A stretch of DNA of 10,401 nucleotides, from assembly GCA_030608865.1 (NCBI GenBank), contig JAUWDI010000019.1:1-10401 (forward strand). The letters are read 5' to 3'. Position numbers and translations under genes: made by a program. Positions 6,526 through 10,401 of the stretch are shown piece after piece; positions within the stretch are counted from its first letter, which is position 1, and the number at the start of each line of letters is the position of its first letter. This DNA is from Anaerolineales bacterium. GTDB lineage: Bacteria > Chloroflexota > Anaerolineae > Anaerolineales > E44-bin32. The notes below the pieces were generated by a model that did not search any database, was not told the origin of the DNA, and was given only the letters and a program-made list of their open reading frames with translations.

Positions 6526-7619
6526 TTGCTTTGTTCCCCCACGCCACCCAGGCGACTCAAATGGACTACTTCGCCAGCCCTTGTGTTCAGCCCACGATGC
6601 AGTGCAGGCATATCAGCAAGCGCTCCATTGATACCTTTCAGTGCGATCGCCTCGAGGTAGGGATATGCACCAAGGAATAACGCATGTGAAGCGGTGCGAC
6701 CCAACACGCCCGACATATTTGGAACGCAGTAATGGATGATTCGTTCCTCCTCGTAAATTGGGCTCCCGTGATTCGTCGGGCGTGAAGTCTCCACACATCC
6801 GCCCTGGTCTATGCTCATATCGATGATCAGCGCCCGTGGCTTCATCGATTGAACAGTCTCTCTAGTAACCACCGAAGGTGCTCTTGAGCCGGGAACATGC
6901 ACCGCACCGATGAGAACATCGGCGAATAAACAAGCACGCTTTACATTGTGTGGCGTAGAGAGCATGGTAACGATGGGATAAGGAAGGCGTTCCTGTATTT
7001 CACGGAGACATTGGAGATCGGTGTCGAGTAAGGTGACATGTGCGCCGATTCGAGTGAAAGTGTCTGCTGCTGTACTACCAACAATACCACCGCCGATAAT
7101 CACAACTTCAGCGGGAGGGACTCCCGCAGCGCCACCTAGCAGGATCCCCCGACCCCCATGATCGTTCTGCATAAAGCGCGCTGCGACTTGAACTGCCATG
7201 CGGCCTCCGATTTGACTCAGAGGGGCCATGATCGGCTTGTATTCGTCATCCTCTTCAACTTGTTCGTAAGCTATAGACGTTATCTTTTTTTCCAGAAGCG
7301 ATTCGATTTTATCCTGTCGTGATGCGGCAAGGTGCAGGAAGCCGGTGATACATATTTCGGGACGCATCATATCGATCTCGTCTCGCAAGGGACGTGCGAA
7401 CTTCATAATGAGGTCCGGGCGGCCGAATATCTCATCCTGGTTGTAGACGATTTGGCCACCGGCTGCTGAATAATCGTCGTCTGTAAAACCTGCGCCTTCT
7501 CCAGCTTCAGTCTCAACATAAACAGTGTGACCATGTTTCGTGAACAGGTTAACACCTGCAGGGGGGAGACCAACGCGGAACTCAAAGGGTCTTCGTTCTT
7601 TTGGCACACCGATATGCAT
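6522..7619 (-). CDS. ald: Alanine dehydrogenase-family protein with altered active-site motif
   Basis: 365-aa member of the alanine dehydrogenase/PntA family (L-alanine + NAD to pyruvate + ammonia + NADH). Seen: FRVGLPPAG (14-22, substrate Arg15), FLHLAAS (94-100, His96), APLSQIGGRMA (132-142), Rossmann loop IGGGIVGSTAA (175-185) ending in Asp199 (which favours NAD over NADP), VPGSRAP (242-248), IDMSIDQGGCVETSRPTNH (266-284, Asp271), and HYCVPNMSG (296-304, Asn301). These match known alanine dehydrogenases almost residue for residue. However, the usual KVKEP motif is KFARP (73-77), so the active-site lysine (Lys75 in the M. tuberculosis enzyme) is Ala75. It therefore may be a clade-specific variant or have a different substrate. 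The ATG at 7619 has GGAGAG 7 nt upstream. It is first in the set coupled to the CoA-transferase and pyk, so a link to the pyruvate pool is likely. Confidence 0.88.
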   Translation of the reverse strand: MHIGVPKERRPFEFRVGLPPAGVNLFTKHGHTVYVETEAGEGAGFTDDDYSAAGGQIVYNQDEIFGRPDLIMKFARPLRDEIDMMRPEICITGFLHLAASRQDKIESLLEKKITSIAYEQVEEDDEYKPIMAPLSQIGGRMAVQVAARFMQNDHGGRGILLGGAAGVPPAEVVIIGGGIVGSTAADTFTRIGAHVTLLDTDLQCLREIQERLPYPIVTMLSTPHNVKRACLFADVLIGAVHVPGSRAPSVVTRETVQSMKPRALIIDMSIDQGGCVETSRPTNHGSPIYEEERIIHYCVPNMSGVLGRTASHALFLGAYPYLEAIALKGINGALADMPALHRGLNTRAGEVVHLSRLGGVGEQSK

Positions 7620-7690
7620 GGTTCACTCTCCAGGGGGAATTCTTCTCAAAGTAAGCGCGTATGAAATCCAAAATCGTGCGATTGAATTAT

Positions 7691-7774
7691 CTAAAATCCC
7701 GTAGCGATGGCAACTTCCTTGGCTTCTTTTAGGGTTGTTTGCGGTAAATTGTATCCTTCGGAGGAGTATAGCAT
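7691..7774 (-). other. 27-codon ORF in the leader region of ald (status unknown)
   Basis: The minus strand reads a 27-residue peptide from the ATG at 7772-7774 to TAG at 7691-7693. It starts MLYSSEGYNL and ends KEVAIATGF. The composition looks protein-like (an LKEAKEVAIATG stretch), but there is no clear Shine-Dalgarno before the ATG and no family is recognised. The stop is 71 nt before the ald start. It could be a leader peptide, the remnant of a decayed gene, or chance. It is not alanine-rich enough to be an obvious attenuator. Confidence 0.12.
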
Positions 7775-7800
7775 AGGACGAACTGCGAGTTTAGCCTATG
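7765..7800 (-). promoter_or_regulatory. Dyad next to a -10-like box upstream of ald
   Basis: An interrupted dyad centred on 7786 covers 7772-7800: CATAGG pairs with CCTATG at the outside and AACT with AGTT inside, around a 3-nt loop with 3-nt mismatched shoulders. One base beyond it on the minus strand lies TATACT (7765-7770), a good -10 hexamer. No convincing -35 is found at 16-18 nt. The dyad would cover the -12 to -40 region, where an activator or repressor could act. It could equally be a weak end-of-transcript hairpin for the eamA gene, although no T-run follows. The 7620-7819 gap is the only sizeable space where the ald set could have its own promoter. Confidence 0.25.
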
Positions 7801-7819
7801 AGGGAAAATCTGGATCCAT

Positions 7820-8797
7820 TTACTGATCTGAATTGGAGGCGCCAATATTGTCTAAGTGCGATTGTCTGCGAGGCATGGGGGGGCGTAACCAGTACAACCA
7901 GCCACCAGTTCGCCTTGAGGGGGGGGCTAATCGGTCAAACGCCGCGAGCAGGAGGGCGATGATGAGAATTGCAGCTCCGATCCACTGCACAGGTGTCAGG
8001 GTTTCGTTTAAGATGACATACGCCAGCGAGACTGTGACGAGAAGTTCAGCGAGCCCGAAGAGAGATGTCTGGATTCCACCGATTAATTGTACACCTGCAA
8101 AAAGCGTGAGGCGTGACAAGAAGGTCACAACGGTTAAGCAGATTATGGGCAGGATTGCGGCTTCAGGAATGCTGGAGTAAGGCCTCGAGAAGATGAGGAA
8201 AGCGGGGACAGTAACAACGGTCATTGCCAGAAGCGTATAAAGTGTCACCGTTGGCGCTGGAACCTCAAAAAGGACACGTTGGTTTATGGGGATGTGGATT
8301 GCGTATAGACATGAGGCGCACAGCATTAGGATCACACCCCGTATGTCAACGGCGCCGTCGCCTGCCAGTGTGAGAAGGTACACTCCCGGGATGCTGAGCA
8401 GGAGGCGGAGGATTGTGAGATTTGTGGGCCGGCTTCCATCAAGGTAAAACAATCCAGCAACGAAGATTGGATAGAGCGTAAACAGAAATTGACCCAGGCT
8501 AGCGTCTAATCTGGCCAGGGAAGCAAAATAAAATAGGGACCCCAGACCATTCAAGGCACCAGCGATCGCGCAGCCCAGAAGGCCGAGGGGGAAGATGTAA
8601 AGATACTCTCGCTTAAAAATGAGGATAACGATGAACAATAACAAGGCTGCGCCAGCGGTTCTTGCTGCAACGACTGCTGTCGGGTGAAGACCTGCCAGGA
8701 TAGCTTGCTTGCCGAAAATGGGGGACGTGCCAAGGAGAATGGCGGAAATGACTGCAAAATAAATGCCAGCGTTCTTCTTGGTTGCTCTTCGATCCAA
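7820..8797 (-). CDS. EamA/DMT-superfamily transporter
   Basis: A 325-aa inner-membrane protein with two EamA repeats and about ten membrane segments (near 11-34, 41-60, 68-90, 100-118, 127-146, 152-170, 183-203, 212-233, 240-262 and 270-288). A basic cytoplasmic tail of about 35 residues follows. The hallmark stretch YFASLARLDASLGQFLFTLYP (90-110) is typical of drug/metabolite transporters, which often export amino acids (RhtA) or other small metabolites. The start is TTG, two bases after the stop of the PLP-receiver gene, with AGGAG 8 nt upstream, so the two genes are surely cotranscribed. The pairing with a threonine-synthase-like enzyme makes amino-acid export an attractive guess, but substrate cannot be read from the sequence. 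Confidence 0.88.
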   Translation of the reverse strand: MDRRATKKNAGIYFAVISAILLGTSPIFGKQAILAGLHPTAVVAARTAGAALLLFIVILIFKREYLYIFPLGLLGCAIAGALNGLGSLFYFASLARLDASLGQFLFTLYPIFVAGLFYLDGSRPTNLTILRLLLSIPGVYLLTLAGDGAVDIRGVILMLCASCLYAIHIPINQRVLFEVPAPTVTLYTLLAMTVVTVPAFLIFSRPYSSIPEAAILPIICLTVVTFLSRLTLFAGVQLIGGIQTSLFGLAELLVTVSLAYVILNETLTPVQWIGAAILIIALLLAAFDRLAPPSRRTGGWLYWLRPPMPRRQSHLDNIGASNSDQ

Positions 8798-8799
8798 GG

Positions 8800-10401
<1,602 letters not shown>

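Noticed and set aside
7272..7281. TATAGACGTT inside ald, resembling an arm of the REP palindrome
   Set aside because: No inverted partner follows, it is within a conserved gene, and a 10-nt match is expected by chance.

Overview
The window reads as ordinary bacterial chromosome of roughly balanced base composition. It is tightly packed, with start/stop overlaps and GTG/TTG starts. The mix of genes (a soluble heterodisulfide-reductase-like Fe-S protein with EtfA/EtfB, alanine dehydrogenase with an acyl-CoA transferase and pyruvate kinase, and a REP-type transposase with GTAGAGACG hairpins) suits an anaerobic or facultative heterotroph. I lean towards Chloroflexota (Anaerolineae-like), but this is an inference from gene style; no marker gene is present.

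Left part, plus strand (1-3134): the tail of an unidentified gene, a 16-codon ORF joined to both neighbours by touching or overlapping stop/start codons, a HdrD-like protein (two 4Fe-4S motifs plus two CCG modules), etfA and etfB. Together they look like an electron-transfer unit passing electrons between a flavin pair and Fe-S/CCG clusters. The operon ends 14 nt before a 32-nt perfect palindrome.

Middle (3135-3793): a REP-associated tyrosine transposase (RAYT) on the minus strand, broken by an ochre stop directly after the catalytic-Tyr dipeptide YI. The conserved NNPxxW tail still reads in frame behind the stop. A second hairpin, with the same ends as the nearby palindrome, lies in frame inside the transposase gene.

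Right part, minus strand (3794-7619): alanine dehydrogenase-like gene, acetyl-CoA hydrolase/transferase-family gene and pyruvate kinase, in that transcription order, each joined to the next by an ATGA overlap. They centre on pyruvate and acetyl-CoA (alanine to pyruvate, PEP to pyruvate, acyl-CoA to acid). The alanine dehydrogenase homologue lacks the usual active-site lysine of the KVKEP motif. A 200-bp gap upstream (7620-7819) holds a dyad, a -10-like box and a 27-codon ORF of unknown status.

Far right, minus strand (7820-10401): a gene running off the right edge encodes a threonine-synthase-like PLP enzyme fused to a complete response-regulator receiver domain. Two bases later, at a TTG start with a good Shine-Dalgarno, comes an EamA/DMT-family exporter. 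This enzyme-receiver fusion with a coupled transporter is the most unusual thing in the window: it suggests an amino-acid PLP enzyme under direct phosphorelay control.
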